A DNA stretch of 64,000 nt. Origin: Streptomyces sp. HD. GTDB taxonomy: Bacteria > Actinomycetota > Actinomycetes > Streptomycetales > Streptomycetaceae. The notes below the pieces were generated by a model that saw only the letters and a program-made list of their open reading frames with translations, did not search any database and was not told the origin of the DNA. Shown here in pieces: positions 1 through 8,170 of the stretch (the first letter of the stretch is position 1; each line of letters opens with the position of its first letter). The DNA lies in assembly GCF_028369295.1 (NCBI RefSeq), contig NZ_JAQMYP010000040.1:33330-97329 (forward strand). The letters are read 5' to 3'. A program made the position numbers and the translations under genes.

Positions 1-122
1 GTGGCGGTCCGCGCCCGGTTCCCCGTCCGGAGCGGGCCGCCGCCGCTGGCTTCCCGGGGCTCTGATTCAGAAAACGGGCTTCAGGAGGCGACCGCATCCC
101 TGAGTTGGCCTCTGGAGCTTCA

Positions 123-620
123 TCAGTCGTCTTCGCGGTCGGCCATGGCTGCCTCATAGGCCTGCAGAGTCTGGACGAACATCTGCCGCTGTTCGGGGGT
201 CAGGGGATTCAGTGCCTGACGCCAGGCATGCGCGCCCCGTGCCAGCCAGCTGTCGATGGTCGGCCGTTTGCTGTCGGTGATGCTGACGATGCGCCGACGC
301 CGGTCCGCTTCGTCCTCGCGCCGCTCCAGGATGCCCTTCCGGCTCAACTCGCCGACCATGAGGCTGACGGTGGTCGGGGCGACCTCCAGACGGGCGGCAA
401 GATCGTTCACGGTCATCGGCCCGTCGAACAGCAGACAGGACAGCAGCGACAGGTGCCGCGGCGCGAGCGACAGCGACTGGAGCTCCTCAGGTACCGGGAT
501 CCGCTTCGCGCGTCCAACCATGCGAGGCATCAGGAGCAGCAGCGCCCTGATCGCCTCGTCGACTCCCGGCCCGGGTCCGTTCGGGTTCGTCTTGCGTCGG
601 CCCCGGCCCTCGATTGACAT
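123..620 (-). CDS. MarR-family transcriptional regulator
   Basis: A 165-residue winged-helix regulator. The centre matches the MarR fold: a recognition segment around LAPRHLSLLSCLLFDGPM, then DLAARLEVAPTTVSLMVGEL, and a wing with the typical EDEADRRRRIVSIT. MarR proteins bind palindromes as dimers and are usually released by small phenolic or oxidant ligands; the ligand here cannot be read. It is divergent from the tautomerase gene, with an AT-rich gap between them, so it probably controls that gene and itself (inference). I chose the ATG at 620 because GGAGGG lies just upstream; an in-frame ATG at 635 preceded by GAAGG is also possible and adds five residues. Confidence 0.85.
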   Translation of the reverse strand: MSIEGRGRRKTNPNGPGPGVDEAIRALLLLMPRMVGRAKRIPVPEELQSLSLAPRHLSLLSCLLFDGPMTVNDLAARLEVAPTTVSLMVGELSRKGILERREDEADRRRRIVSITDSKRPTIDSWLARGAHAWRQALNPLTPEQRQMFVQTLQAYEAAMADREDD

Positions 621-635
621 CGACCATCCCTCCAT

Positions 636-675
636 TTACCTTCCATCACAAATATACTTTACTTACAAAGCAACG
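636..675. promoter_or_regulatory. AT-rich divergent promoter/operator region
   Basis: The gap between the MarR gene and the tautomerase gene is strikingly AT-rich for this window (ATATACTTTACTTACAAAG) and has a CTTT/AAAG inverted repeat at 657-670. This is where the two divergent promoters and a MarR operator would be expected. No clean -35/-10 pair is visible, so the call rests on position and composition. Confidence 0.35.
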
Positions 676-713
676 TCGCCTTCATGGTAGCGAACCATCC
701 GAACGGAGCTGTG

Positions 714-1112
714 ATGCCGCACTTCGAGGTACGGATCCACGAAGAGGAGCTCGACGGCGAAGTCGAGCCGAAACTTGTCCTTGCCCTGACCGAGGCGCTG
801 GTCAGGGTGTACGGAGAGCGAGCACGCCCCATGGCGGTGGTTGAGCTGTTCGGTATCCCACGCCACCGCTGGGGCATCGGCGGCGTGCCCGCCACGGTGA
901 ACGCACCGATCGTCTCGCTGAACGTGCGTGAAGCGGCATTGAACCTACCGGGTATCGACCAGGCCCCCACACAGCTGATCACGGCTGTCACCGATGCCAT
1001 GGTCGAGGTCTTCGGCGAATCCGTCCGACGGCATGTGACTGTGTACGTCGTCGGCGTTCCCGCAGGACGCTCCGGCGTCGGCGGCGAAGTCGATCCGCCC
1101 CCGGCGAACTGA
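714..1112 (+). CDS. fused double-domain tautomerase (4-oxalocrotonate tautomerase superfamily)
   Basis: A 132-residue protein made of two homologous tautomerase-like halves of about 60 residues. The first begins MPHFEVRI and ends IPRHRWGIGGVPA; the second begins APIVSLNVRE and ends VPAGRSGVGGEV. Enzymes of this superfamily use an N-terminal proline freed by Met removal as catalytic base. That fixes the start at ATG 714 (Met-Pro) rather than an upstream in-frame ATG at 684. The second half has Ala-Pro in the matching place, so only the first half would have a free N-terminal proline. Keto-enol tautomerisation or a related reaction is expected; the substrate is unknown. It is probably controlled by the divergent MarR gene. 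Confidence 0.75.
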   Translation: MPHFEVRIHEEELDGEVEPKLVLALTEALVRVYGERARPMAVVELFGIPRHRWGIGGVPATVNAPIVSLNVREAALNLPGIDQAPTQLITAVTDAMVEVFGESVRRHVTVYVVGVPAGRSGVGGEVDPPPAN

Positions 1113-1309
1113 GCAACAACCGTGCGTCACGTCCGGACCTGTTGCCGCTCGGCTGCGGCCCACGCGTTTGGCCGACGGACCCGGGCAGGCGCACGAACGA
1201 GGCCGACAACGGCCGGGATTGACTCCCACCGGCTCGCGCATGCCAAGTCCCAACAGGGCACCGGCTGACCGATCACCAACTGTGCCTACCCCAGCGGGAA
1301 AGAGGCCCG

Positions 1310-1585
1310 CTATCGCCAACGCGTCCCGCCGTGGACCAGCAAGTCGACCGCCAAGACCTGCGCGACGACGGGAAGAGTGGTGAGCAAGTCGGCCTCAGCC
1401 TTCTCCACGAGAGCCTCGTCCTGGCCCTGGGCGACGGTCAGATGCGGGACGACGCCGTCGAACTGCCCTCCGAGCAGCGGGTCTTCCGGGCATCGCTCAT
1501 CACGCACCGCAGGCTCATCCTCCGGGATCCTCACGATCAGCCCCGACTTCCCTGCCTGGAACACCCGCGAGTCGTCGCCCTCCAT
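1310..1585 (-). pseudogene. 2'-5' RNA ligase/2H phosphoesterase, internally deleted remnant
   Basis: The 91-codon frame joins an N-terminal piece typical of Streptomyces 2H phosphoesterases (GLIVRIPEDEPAVRDER) directly to a piece near the second HxT motif (QFDGVVPHLTVAQGQDEAL). In intact family members roughly 90 residues, including the first His-x-Thr motif, lie between these blocks. Only one catalytic HLT remains, so the product should be inactive. This is a reading by eye from family patterns; a chance frame is possible but unlikely given the order of the two blocks. Confidence 0.5.
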
Positions 1586-1824
1586 CGCAACCGTCTATCA
1601 GCGGGGCACGATCGCCGGCGACCCGATTGTCACCGCCATTCCAAGCAGGACCGGCACGACCCAACCGCCACCCCGTGGCCCGGGATGAGAACCGAGGCGT
1701 CTTCCGGGCCTTCCCGATGCGGGGTTCCACATCGTTACACCTGACTTCCGGGGTCGGCGAACCCTCACACACCCCTTCACCGAAGGTCCGCGCGTCGCTC
1801 GGGAGCGGGGCCGCCGAAGCCGGA

Positions 1825-2793
1825 TCAGGGGCGCAGGGTGACGCCGAAACGGGTCTTCATCCGGCGCAGTTCCCACAGCGAGACGGCGGTCACCGACAGC
1901 GGCCCGCCCAGTGTGGAGCAGAACTGGACGACGGGCGGGCCCCCCGGCAGGCCGTCGCCGATCAGGCTGAAGGCCGCGAACACCCACACCAGCGTCAGGG
2001 TGAGGACGGGCGGCAGCATCGGGTGGACCTGGGCGCTGTTGAAGGCACTGCGGGCCGAGTACAGCGACGCCATGAAGAAGAAGGGAAAGCCCCACACGAT
2101 CACGATCAGCGAGGCGACGGCCAGGGCGTACTCCCACCAGCTCTTCCCGTCGTCAGCGTCGACGGTCAGGGCCGTGGGGACGAGGATTCCGCTCATCACG
2201 ACCAACGTCAGCACGTACCAGCCGACCGCCTTGAGCGGAACGCGCAGCCGGGAGCGCAGATGCGGCCTCAGGTGCGGGGGCGCGTAGTAGATGAATCCGA
2301 TGATGACCAGGGGCGCGGCGATGATCAGCACGAACGGGGCGACGATCAGTTGGGCGGCACCGCCGTACGCCGCGTCCTCCCAGCGGTTCGGGTTCACGTT
2401 GTAGGCGAGGATCAGGGCGATGGTGGCGGCGGCACCGAGCACCGTGCGGGCCAGTTGGACGCGGTCCACGATGCGGTCCTCGATCCGGCCGTCCCCCTCC
2501 TGCGCGAAGAGCCTGGTGGCAACGCGGTGCGCGGAGCGCAGGATCGCGCCGACGAGCCCGAAGGGAGTGCCGAACGACAGGCAGCCGCGGCGCCGTCGGG
2601 CGGCGGGCCTTGTGGGCTGAAGGCCGTAGGGGTACGGAGGCTGGTTCGGGTACGGGCCCGGATTCGGTGGTGGCGGACCGTACGGGCCGCCCTGCGGTGG
2701 TCCGTAGGGAGCGCCCCAGCCGCCCTGGCCTCCCGGTCCGTTGCCGCCAGGCTGACCCAGGCCGTTTCCCGGCCCCCATCCCCCCGTAGCCAT
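1825..2793 (-). CDS. proline/glycine-rich multipass membrane protein
   Basis: A 322-residue protein with a low-complexity, cytoplasmic-looking N-terminus of about 75 residues rich in Gly, Pro, Tyr and Asn, then a basic stretch (ARRRRG) and about five or six hydrophobic segments, for example TVLGAAATIALILAY, LIVAPFVLIIAAPLVIIGF, WYVLTLVVMSGILVPTAL and YALAVASLIVIVWGFPFFF. Such Pro/Gly-rich tails on membrane proteins are common in Streptomyces. No enzymatic motif is visible and I cannot assign a function. The ATG at 2793 opens the Gly-rich tail. Confidence 0.7.
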   Translation of the reverse strand: MATGGWGPGNGLGQPGGNGPGGQGGWGAPYGPPQGGPYGPPPPNPGPYPNQPPYPYGLQPTRPAARRRRGCLSFGTPFGLVGAILRSAHRVATRLFAQEGDGRIEDRIVDRVQLARTVLGAAATIALILAYNVNPNRWEDAAYGGAAQLIVAPFVLIIAAPLVIIGFIYYAPPHLRPHLRSRLRVPLKAVGWYVLTLVVMSGILVPTALTVDADDGKSWWEYALAVASLIVIVWGFPFFFMASLYSARSAFNSAQVHPMLPPVLTLTLVWVFAAFSLIGDGLPGGPPVVQFCSTLGGPLSVTAVSLWELRRMKTRFGVTLRP

Positions 2794-3295
2794 GCCGCTC
2801 CCCGTTCATTCTCGGCCAGTTGCTGTGTGTCCTGTGGTGCCATGGCGCAGTGTAGTGACACTTCGGGTGACGGAGGCCGTGCTCGTTGCCGGTCGTGCCA
2901 ATTTGCCCGTCGTGCCAGATAGATGCTGCCCGTAAGCCTCCCGCGAAACGTCGAGGCCGGTCAGGGGGCGCCAACCGGGCCAAGGTCGGGGGTGCCGCGG
3001 GGTCACCAGTCGTGGTGGCCGGTTCCGACTCGTAGGCGTACCACGACCCGTCCCGTCCCAGGCGGAGTTGGACGTGCCCGCAGCGGTGGGTGAGGTGGTC
3101 GCGCCAAGACGGAGGGCCGGCAGGCCGACGGCGAGGAGGAGTCGGCGGGCGCACTGCCCCGAAATCGATGCCATGGCAACCGGATCAAGATGCTCAAGCG
3201 TCGGGCAGGCGATGTCCAGGATCTGCGCGTCGTCGTAGGCGACGATGAGGACGCGCCGTTGTTCGTCCCTGCTCTGAGACGCGCACACCTTGAGG
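2794..3295. other. gene-poor stretch with decayed fragments
   Basis: No intact gene is apparent. On the minus strand near 3185-3260 a fragment reads RRVLIVAYDDAQILDIACP, resembling the N-terminus of DJ-1/GlxA-type AraC regulators, but the frame breaks directly after it. Near 3000-3100 a short minus-strand piece (LRLGRDGSWYAYE) hints at another broken gene that I cannot name. The stretch is best seen as degraded coding DNA. Confidence 0.3.
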
Positions 3296-3760
3296 GCTCA
3301 CCTGCCTCGCTTCGTGACCGGACCGAGGGCCTCGGACAGCCCCGCTCCGGCGCTTCCGGCCGCCGGGGCCTGTTCGATGCCGAGCGGACCCAGGGCGTTC
3401 TGGACCTGGGCCGTGCACTGCGCGTGGGACTCCTCGTGGTGCGGTCACTCGCTGCAACGGTGATGCCGATGTCCTCGCGCAGTGCCCTGGCCGCGCCCAG
3501 CAGCCGCCCGGCCCGCTGATGGTCGCCCGCCGCTGCGGTGATCCAGGCGAGCTGCCGGACCATGTCCGCCACGCCGGTGCTGTCGCGGACGCCCCTAGTG
3601 TTTCCACGGCGGACAGGGTCCGCTCCTTGGCCTCGATCTGCTCGCCCAGTTCCCACACGCGCCGGCCCAGCACCCTCAGCAGGCGCGCGCGGGCCCATCG
3701 CTCCCCGTGCCGCTCGGTATCGGCCGGCGCCTGCGCAGTGGTCATGGCCGCGCGCGGGGC
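3296..3760 (-). pseudogene. C-terminal remnant of a LuxR/AfsR-type ATPase regulator, frameshifted
   Basis: Three adjacent pieces in three different minus-strand frames read, in order, as the C-terminal helical-repeat region of a large ATPase regulator: RHGERWARARLLRVLGRRVW (about 3720-3590), then VADMVRQLAWITAAAGDHQR with AGRLLGAARALREDIGITVA (about 3590-3470), then a segment ending NALGPLGIEQAPAAG (about 3440-3300). The order matches intact family members, so at least two frameshifts are needed. No ATPase or DNA-binding domain remains. Confidence 0.55.
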
Positions 3761-3886
3761 TGCGCCCAGGGTCTGCGCGATGCCGAGCGCGCACCGCCAG
3801 CTCATCTCGCAACTGACACGATCGCCCCGCAACCGTCCGCAGGTACGCTCCTGGCCACCCCGGGCCCAAGTGGAGGTCGACGTGGA

Positions 3887-3985
3887 ACTGTTGCGACCTC
3901 GCCCGGGCCCTTGCCGACCTGGTCCGCCACCAGCGCGGATACCTGCTGCTGGAGTGGATCCGGCAGGCCGAGCAGGACGCACAGC
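3887..3985 (+). pseudogene. ISL3-like transposase scrap
   Basis: A short plus-strand frame reads DLARALADLVRHQRGYLLLE followed by WIRQAEQDA, which resembles the region before the last catalytic block of actinobacterial ISL3 transposases. It is broken on both sides and is recognised only by eye. Confidence 0.35.
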
Positions 3986-4018
3986 GGATCTCGACCGGTT
4001 GCCAGGTGGCATCGTGGA

Positions 4019-4690
4019 TCAGCACACCACGGAACGTGCGATGCGGAATCCGACGTCATCGACCCGAAACGTGGGGTGACTGCGGCGCCTTACGGAGGCC
4101 CGGCAGCTCCAGTGCTCGTCGAACCAGCCGCCGCCTCGCAGAACTCGGTAGGTGCCGTACACCTCGGCGTCGTAGATGTCCCAGCACCACTCCCACACGT
4201 TGCCGAGCATGTCGTGAAAGCCCCAGAGATTGGGGCGCTTGACTCCCACCTCGTGGATGGTCTCCACCGAGTTGCCGCGATGCCAGGCGATCTCGTCGAG
4301 GGAGCCATAACGCGGTCCCGCGGTACCGGCCCTGCAGGCGTGCTCCCACTCCGCTTCGGTCGGCAGCCGGTACCCGTCGGCCGCTACGTCCCATTCAATG
4401 TCTTCGCCGCCGACCTGCCGGTAGGCGGGCGTGAGCCCCTTGCGCTGCGACAAGGCGTTGCAGAATTGGACCGCGTCCCACCAGGAGACGCCCTCGACGG
4501 GCAGGTGGTCCCCGCAGGCGGTGCTTGGACGCTCACCGGTTACGTGTGCGTACAGCACCTGGGTGATGGGGTACGTCGCAAGCTGGTAGGGGTCCAGCTC
4601 GACCGCCCAACTCCGCTGTGTCCGCCGGTCCGACAGTGTGACCTGCCCGGCCGGAACCCGGATCATCTCAGGCCCTGCGCTCGCATCCAT
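4019..4690 (-). CDS. formylglycine-generating enzyme/SUMF1-like protein
   Basis: A 223-residue single-domain protein of the FGE-sulfatase family. Seen in order: the entry MIRVPAGQVTLSDRR, PITQVLYAHV, PVEGVSWWDAVQFCNALS, YRLPTEAEWEHACRAG, NLWGFHDMLGNVWEWCWD, VLRGGGWFDE and the end VDDVGFRIAR. These are the canonical blocks of the fold. True FGE oxidises a sulfatase Cys to formylglycine with a copper-binding Cys pair; relatives such as EgtB and other C-type-lectin-like proteins share the scaffold, so the substrate is uncertain. The protein is shorter than full FGE (about 300 residues) and no sulfatase gene lies nearby. The frame is intact among broken neighbours. Confidence 0.8.
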   Translation of the reverse strand: MDASAGPEMIRVPAGQVTLSDRRTQRSWAVELDPYQLATYPITQVLYAHVTGERPSTACGDHLPVEGVSWWDAVQFCNALSQRKGLTPAYRQVGGEDIEWDVAADGYRLPTEAEWEHACRAGTAGPRYGSLDEIAWHRGNSVETIHEVGVKRPNLWGFHDMLGNVWEWCWDIYDAEVYGTYRVLRGGGWFDEHWSCRASVRRRSHPTFRVDDVGFRIARSVVC

Positions 4691-4929
4691 GAACAGACGA
4701 TCTTACCGGCGCTTTCACGAAACTGCGGACCGAGCCAAATTCAGGGTTCTGTCAGCGTTCGTGTGAACGACGGCAAGGCCAAGCGTCGGCATCGCCGGGA
4801 ACCCGCTCGTCATGGGGGATGGGTGCTTACCGGCCGAAGACGTGTCCGTTCCGGGGACAAAGCCGTGTTCGGGCAGGTCAGAGCTGGTGATCGGGGTCGT
4901 CTGCTCATGATGGGAGGGCAAGGTTGTGC

Positions 4930-5025
4930 ATGCGGGCGGACGGCCTGGACCGCGTGGTGGAGGCCGTCGCCTTGCTGACGGAAGTCGCGCGGAACCTTGT
5001 CATTGCGATCCCGCAGCTGAGATAG
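4930..5025 (+). CDS. possible 31-residue peptide
   Basis: A short frame starting MRADGLDRVVEAVALLTEVA and ending IPQLR has a regular amphipathic helix pattern and a GGAGGG ribosome-binding-like sequence about 11 bases upstream. It lies in a zone of gene remnants, so it may itself be a piece of a lost gene. No function is proposed. Confidence 0.25.
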   Translation: MRADGLDRVVEAVALLTEVARNLVIAIPQLR

Positions 5026-5118
5026 ACCTCCGTCGCCGAGCACGGTCAGCCCAAAAACCCGGCAATACCAAGGAGATGCCCAGCTCACAGCCCTGTGCGA
5101 CACGCGGCAGGGGGCGTC

Positions 5119-5330
5119 CTCCGCCGCGCGGGTGAGGAAGGCGTCCGCGGTGACGCCGTCGCAGACCCGGTTGTCGAAGGTCAAGGAGAGGTGCACGACC
5201 TTGCGCACCCTCACCTGCCCAACGGCCACGGGTCGTCAGTCTGCGCAGCTCGTCGGCCAGTTCGCCGGGGGTGAGCAGGTGGGCGTCGCGTGCCACGGGA
5301 GTGCGCAGGCGCTGGTCGGTCTGATCTCCG
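5119..5330 (-). pseudogene. 2-oxoacid dehydrogenase E2 (acyltransferase) C-terminal remnant
   Basis: Two minus-strand pieces in different frames match the catalytic domain of lipoamide acyltransferases (Pdh or Bkd E2). One reads RDAHLLTPGELADELRRLTT; the other reads VVHLSLTFDNRVCDGVTADA followed by FLTRAAEDA. The second normally carries the active-site signature HRxxDG; here it is NRVCDG, so the catalytic His has been lost. The segment between them is deleted and the frame shifts. The subunit is clearly dead. Confidence 0.55.
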
Positions 5331-5468
5331 GCGAGACACGCCTGACAGTGCTTTCGGGCATACGCCACGGCCGTCGCGAAGTTCTGCCGATGAACCGAAC
5401 CTCCGCCGCGACACCACGGCCGACGGATGCTGAACCGCCGCAGCCTTGCGGTGCGTGCCTGGTCTTGG

Positions 5469-5497
5469 AGCCGGTGGCGGTGGTGCCGCCACCGGCT
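5469..5497. terminator. strong hairpin at the end of the sugar-uptake operon
   Basis: A perfect 12-bp inverted repeat (AGCCGGTGGCGG / CCGCCACCGGCT) with a 5-base loop sits 8 bases after the stop of the GH63-like gene on the minus strand. There is no U-run, as is usual for Streptomyces terminators. Confidence 0.7.
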
Positions 5498-5504
5498 GGT
5501 CGGA

Positions 5505-7262
5505 TCAGCCGCCGGCCGTCCGGACCGGCTCCGCACGCCGGTGTTCATGGGCCTCGGCAAGGAGGAGGTAACTGCCGGCGGTCCAGGTGTAGGCGCGGTC
5601 CCTGAGGCCCGTGCCGGTCAGAGCGTCGAAGTTCTCCGCGAAGCCGGAGGTCTCGCACAACGCGCGGAAACGGGCGCTGATCTCGTCCGCGAGCCCGCGG
5701 TGGCCGGCGCGGCGCAGGCCGTCCTCGACGAGCACGGTCGATGGCGCCCAGATCGGACCGCGCCAGTAGCCGTCGGAGAGGTAGTGCGGTGAGGTGGGCA
5801 GTTCGGTGGCCAGGCCGTGTGGAGTCAGGTGGGCCTCGATCCGGGCGGCCAGTACGCCGCTTACGCCTTCCGGCAGGTGTTCACCCAGCGCGATGGGCAT
5901 CAGGTCCAGGAGACTGGCGCTGCTCCAGGTGTCCTGGGTGTTGACCGAGCGGGCGACGAACCGGTCGCCGGACCACAGCTCGTTGAGCATCGCCGCCTGT
6001 GTCGAGGCGGCCGTCCGCCTCCAGCGGCGGGCGTCACCGTCCAGCCCCAACTCCTGTGCGAGGTGGGCGAGTTCATGGAGCTGCAGAGTCAGAAAGGCGG
6101 CCAGGTCGGCGCTGACGATCAGACGTTCGGGGTCGAAGGTGGTGGCGTTGTCCCAGCCGCTGTCGTTGCCGTGCTGGTAGTGGGGCAGGGTGGCGCCGGG
6201 GGCGCGCCGGGCGGTGAGCCAGAAGTCCGTCCAGCGGGACAACCTGTCGTATCCCTCGGCCAGTTGCGTCAACGAGAGGGGCGTGGGGAGGCGTCGGCGC
6301 AGGTGGCCGAGGGCCCAGCCGTGGATGGGCGGTTTGACGAAGTTGTGCAGGACTTCGGAGTGGGTGACCGAGTCGGGCAGGGCACCGGACTCGTCCTGGT
6401 GGTCGAAGGGCAGGGAGAACTGGTCCCAGGCCAGTTCCGGCTGTCCGGGGGCCAGCGCGAGGGCGTTGAAGCAGTGGTCCCAGCTCCACACCTTGTCCAT
6501 CCAGTGCTTGGACATCAGCACTGCGGACCGGGTCACGAAGCCCTTCGGACGGACGGTCGCCGACCACAGCACATAGGCGGCGAGTTCGGCCGCGGGCGTG
6601 GCCGGCGAGCGCCAGGGCGCGACGGTGTCGGTGAAGGCGGCGAAGGCGGCGCGGGCCGTGTCCGCGACTCGGTCGAAGGTCGCCGTGAGGTCGTAGGGAC
6701 GGCGCGCGGTCTCGTACTCCTCGACCGCGACCTCCCACACTCCGCCGCCGTCGGTGCCGACCGTGACACCGCGGTCACCGCTGCCGAGAGCCTGTGCGCC
6801 GGTCGTCTCGGTCACGGTCCCGGACAGTACGGTGAGCCGGTAGCGCCGCCCGGTCTCGTACGAGGTGAACACATACGCAGCGGTGCCGGGTTCACGGTAG
6901 AAGTACGTACCGCTGAACGGGGTGAGCGCTCGCGCGGCCGCGAAGACGCCGACGCCGAGGCCGCTCCCCCGAAGGCGTACGGTGTCGGGCGACTCGTAGG
7001 CGAGGTCGACCCGCCCGGCCGGGCCGGCCCAGCTGAGCAGGGCCGGTGTCGCCCGAACGCTGGTTTCGGCGCGCCGGCCGGTCGCCGCGTCCAGGGGGAC
7101 CAGACGCAGGACGGCGTGCATGCCGGTCTGGTGCGAGACCAGGTGGAGGTCCTCCGCGTACGTCTTCTCCGCCACCACGGGCGAGATGTCGAACCAGGAA
7201 CCGTACGTGCTGAACGGAATGTCGCGGACGGAGAAGGCCGGGCCGGAGCGGGCGGCGGTCAT
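5505..7262 (-). CDS. GH63-like intracellular alpha-glycosidase
   Basis: A 585-residue glycoside hydrolase with an N-terminal beta-sandwich-like part (about 1-215) and a C-terminal (alpha/alpha)6 barrel. Barrel motifs typical of GH63/GH37 are clear: HWMDKVWSWDHCFNALALA, HGNDSGWDNATTFD (general acid candidates Asp367 and Asp371) and YWRGPIWAPSTVLVEDGL (base candidate Glu513). No signal peptide is present, so it acts on sugars already imported. It is the last gene of a minus-strand run with two ABC permeases and a binding protein, which suits hydrolysis of the imported oligosaccharide. The exact linkage is unknown; GH63 members include alpha-glucosidases and mannosylglycerate hydrolases. Confidence 0.8.
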   Translation of the reverse strand: MTAARSGPAFSVRDIPFSTYGSWFDISPVVAEKTYAEDLHLVSHQTGMHAVLRLVPLDAATGRRAETSVRATPALLSWAGPAGRVDLAYESPDTVRLRGSGLGVGVFAAARALTPFSGTYFYREPGTAAYVFTSYETGRRYRLTVLSGTVTETTGAQALGSGDRGVTVGTDGGGVWEVAVEEYETARRPYDLTATFDRVADTARAAFAAFTDTVAPWRSPATPAAELAAYVLWSATVRPKGFVTRSAVLMSKHWMDKVWSWDHCFNALALAPGQPELAWDQFSLPFDHQDESGALPDSVTHSEVLHNFVKPPIHGWALGHLRRRLPTPLSLTQLAEGYDRLSRWTDFWLTARRAPGATLPHYQHGNDSGWDNATTFDPERLIVSADLAAFLTLQLHELAHLAQELGLDGDARRWRRTAASTQAAMLNELWSGDRFVARSVNTQDTWSSASLLDLMPIALGEHLPEGVSGVLAARIEAHLTPHGLATELPTSPHYLSDGYWRGPIWAPSTVLVEDGLRRAGHRGLADEISARFRALCETSGFAENFDALTGTGLRDRAYTWTAGSYLLLAEAHEHRRAEPVRTAGG

Positions 7263-7324
7263 GAAGGGCTACTCGTTTCTTCAACAGGAGGAAGGAAGGA
7301 GGCAAGGCGGTGACGTTACGTCGG

Positions 7325-8170
7325 TCAGTCCTTGACGGCGCCGGCGGTCACGCCGGCGGCGACGTAGCGCTGGGCCAGGACGAGGATGACCGCGGCGGGC
7401 AGCGAGGCCACGACGGCGGTGGCCATGATGGAGTTCCACTCCTGGTTGTTGTTGCCGATGTAGTGGTAGATGCCGAGAGTGATCGGCTCGTGGGCGCCGC
7501 CGTTGACGAGAGTGCCGGCGAAGACGAAGTCGGACCAGGACCACAGGAACGCGAACAGGGACACCGTGACGACGGCGTTGCGGCTCAACGGCAGCACGAT
7601 CGACCTGAAGGTGCGCCAGGTTCCGGCACCGTCCATGGTCGCGGCCTGGAGCAGCTCGCCGGGGATGCCGGACATGAACGCGGTGAAGATCAGCACCGCG
7701 AACGGGACGGCCAGGGTGGAGTCGGCGACGATCAGACCGGGAACGGACTGGAGCAGGCCGAGCTGGAGGTAGATGGCGTAGAAGCCCATCGCCATGATGA
7801 TGCCGGGGATCATCTGGGCGGCCAGCAGGACGAAGTTCAGGATACCGCCACCGCGCGGCCGCAGCTTGGCCAGTGCGTAGCCGGCCGGTGCGGCCAGGGC
7901 CACGGTCAGGACGACGGTGCCCAGGCCGGTCAGGAGGCTGGTGCCGAGGTAGGGCAACTGCTCGTCCAGTACCGTGCGGTAGCCCTCCAGGGTGCCGTGG
8001 GCGGGGATCAGCTCCGGTGGGCTCTTGCGCATGTCCTGTTCGGGGGTGAGGGACACGTTGAGCATCCAGTAGACCGGGAAGAGCATGATCGCGGTCAGCA
8101 GGACACCGACGGCCGTCTTCCACCCCGTACGGCTGGCGCGTCGGTTCAGGACCAGCTGCGGACTCGTCAT
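7325..8170 (-). CDS. ABC sugar transporter permease (MalG type)
   Basis: A 281-residue CUT1-family inner permease with six predicted membrane segments. The cytoplasmic EAA loop that docks to the ATPase reads LLQAATMDGAGTWRTFRSIV. The N-terminus carries a long hydrophobic helix (AVGVLLTAIMLFPVYWMLNV). It overlaps the upstream permease by 4 bases, so the two are translationally coupled. No ATPase gene is in the cluster; CUT1 systems of Streptomyces commonly share one distant MsiK-type ATPase (established for the family, inferred here). Confidence 0.9.
   Translation of the reverse strand: MTSPQLVLNRRASRTGWKTAVGVLLTAIMLFPVYWMLNVSLTPEQDMRKSPPELIPAHGTLEGYRTVLDEQLPYLGTSLLTGLGTVVLTVALAAPAGYALAKLRPRGGGILNFVLLAAQMIPGIIMAMGFYAIYLQLGLLQSVPGLIVADSTLAVPFAVLIFTAFMSGIPGELLQAATMDGAGTWRTFRSIVLPLSRNAVVTVSLFAFLWSWSDFVFAGTLVNGGAHEPITLGIYHYIGNNNQEWNSIMATAVVASLPAAVILVLAQRYVAAGVTAGAVKD

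Noticed and set aside
3000..3100. SWIM-type protein tail (LRLGRDGSWYAYE)
   Set aside because: Too short and without zinc-binding residues; family memory alone was not enough.
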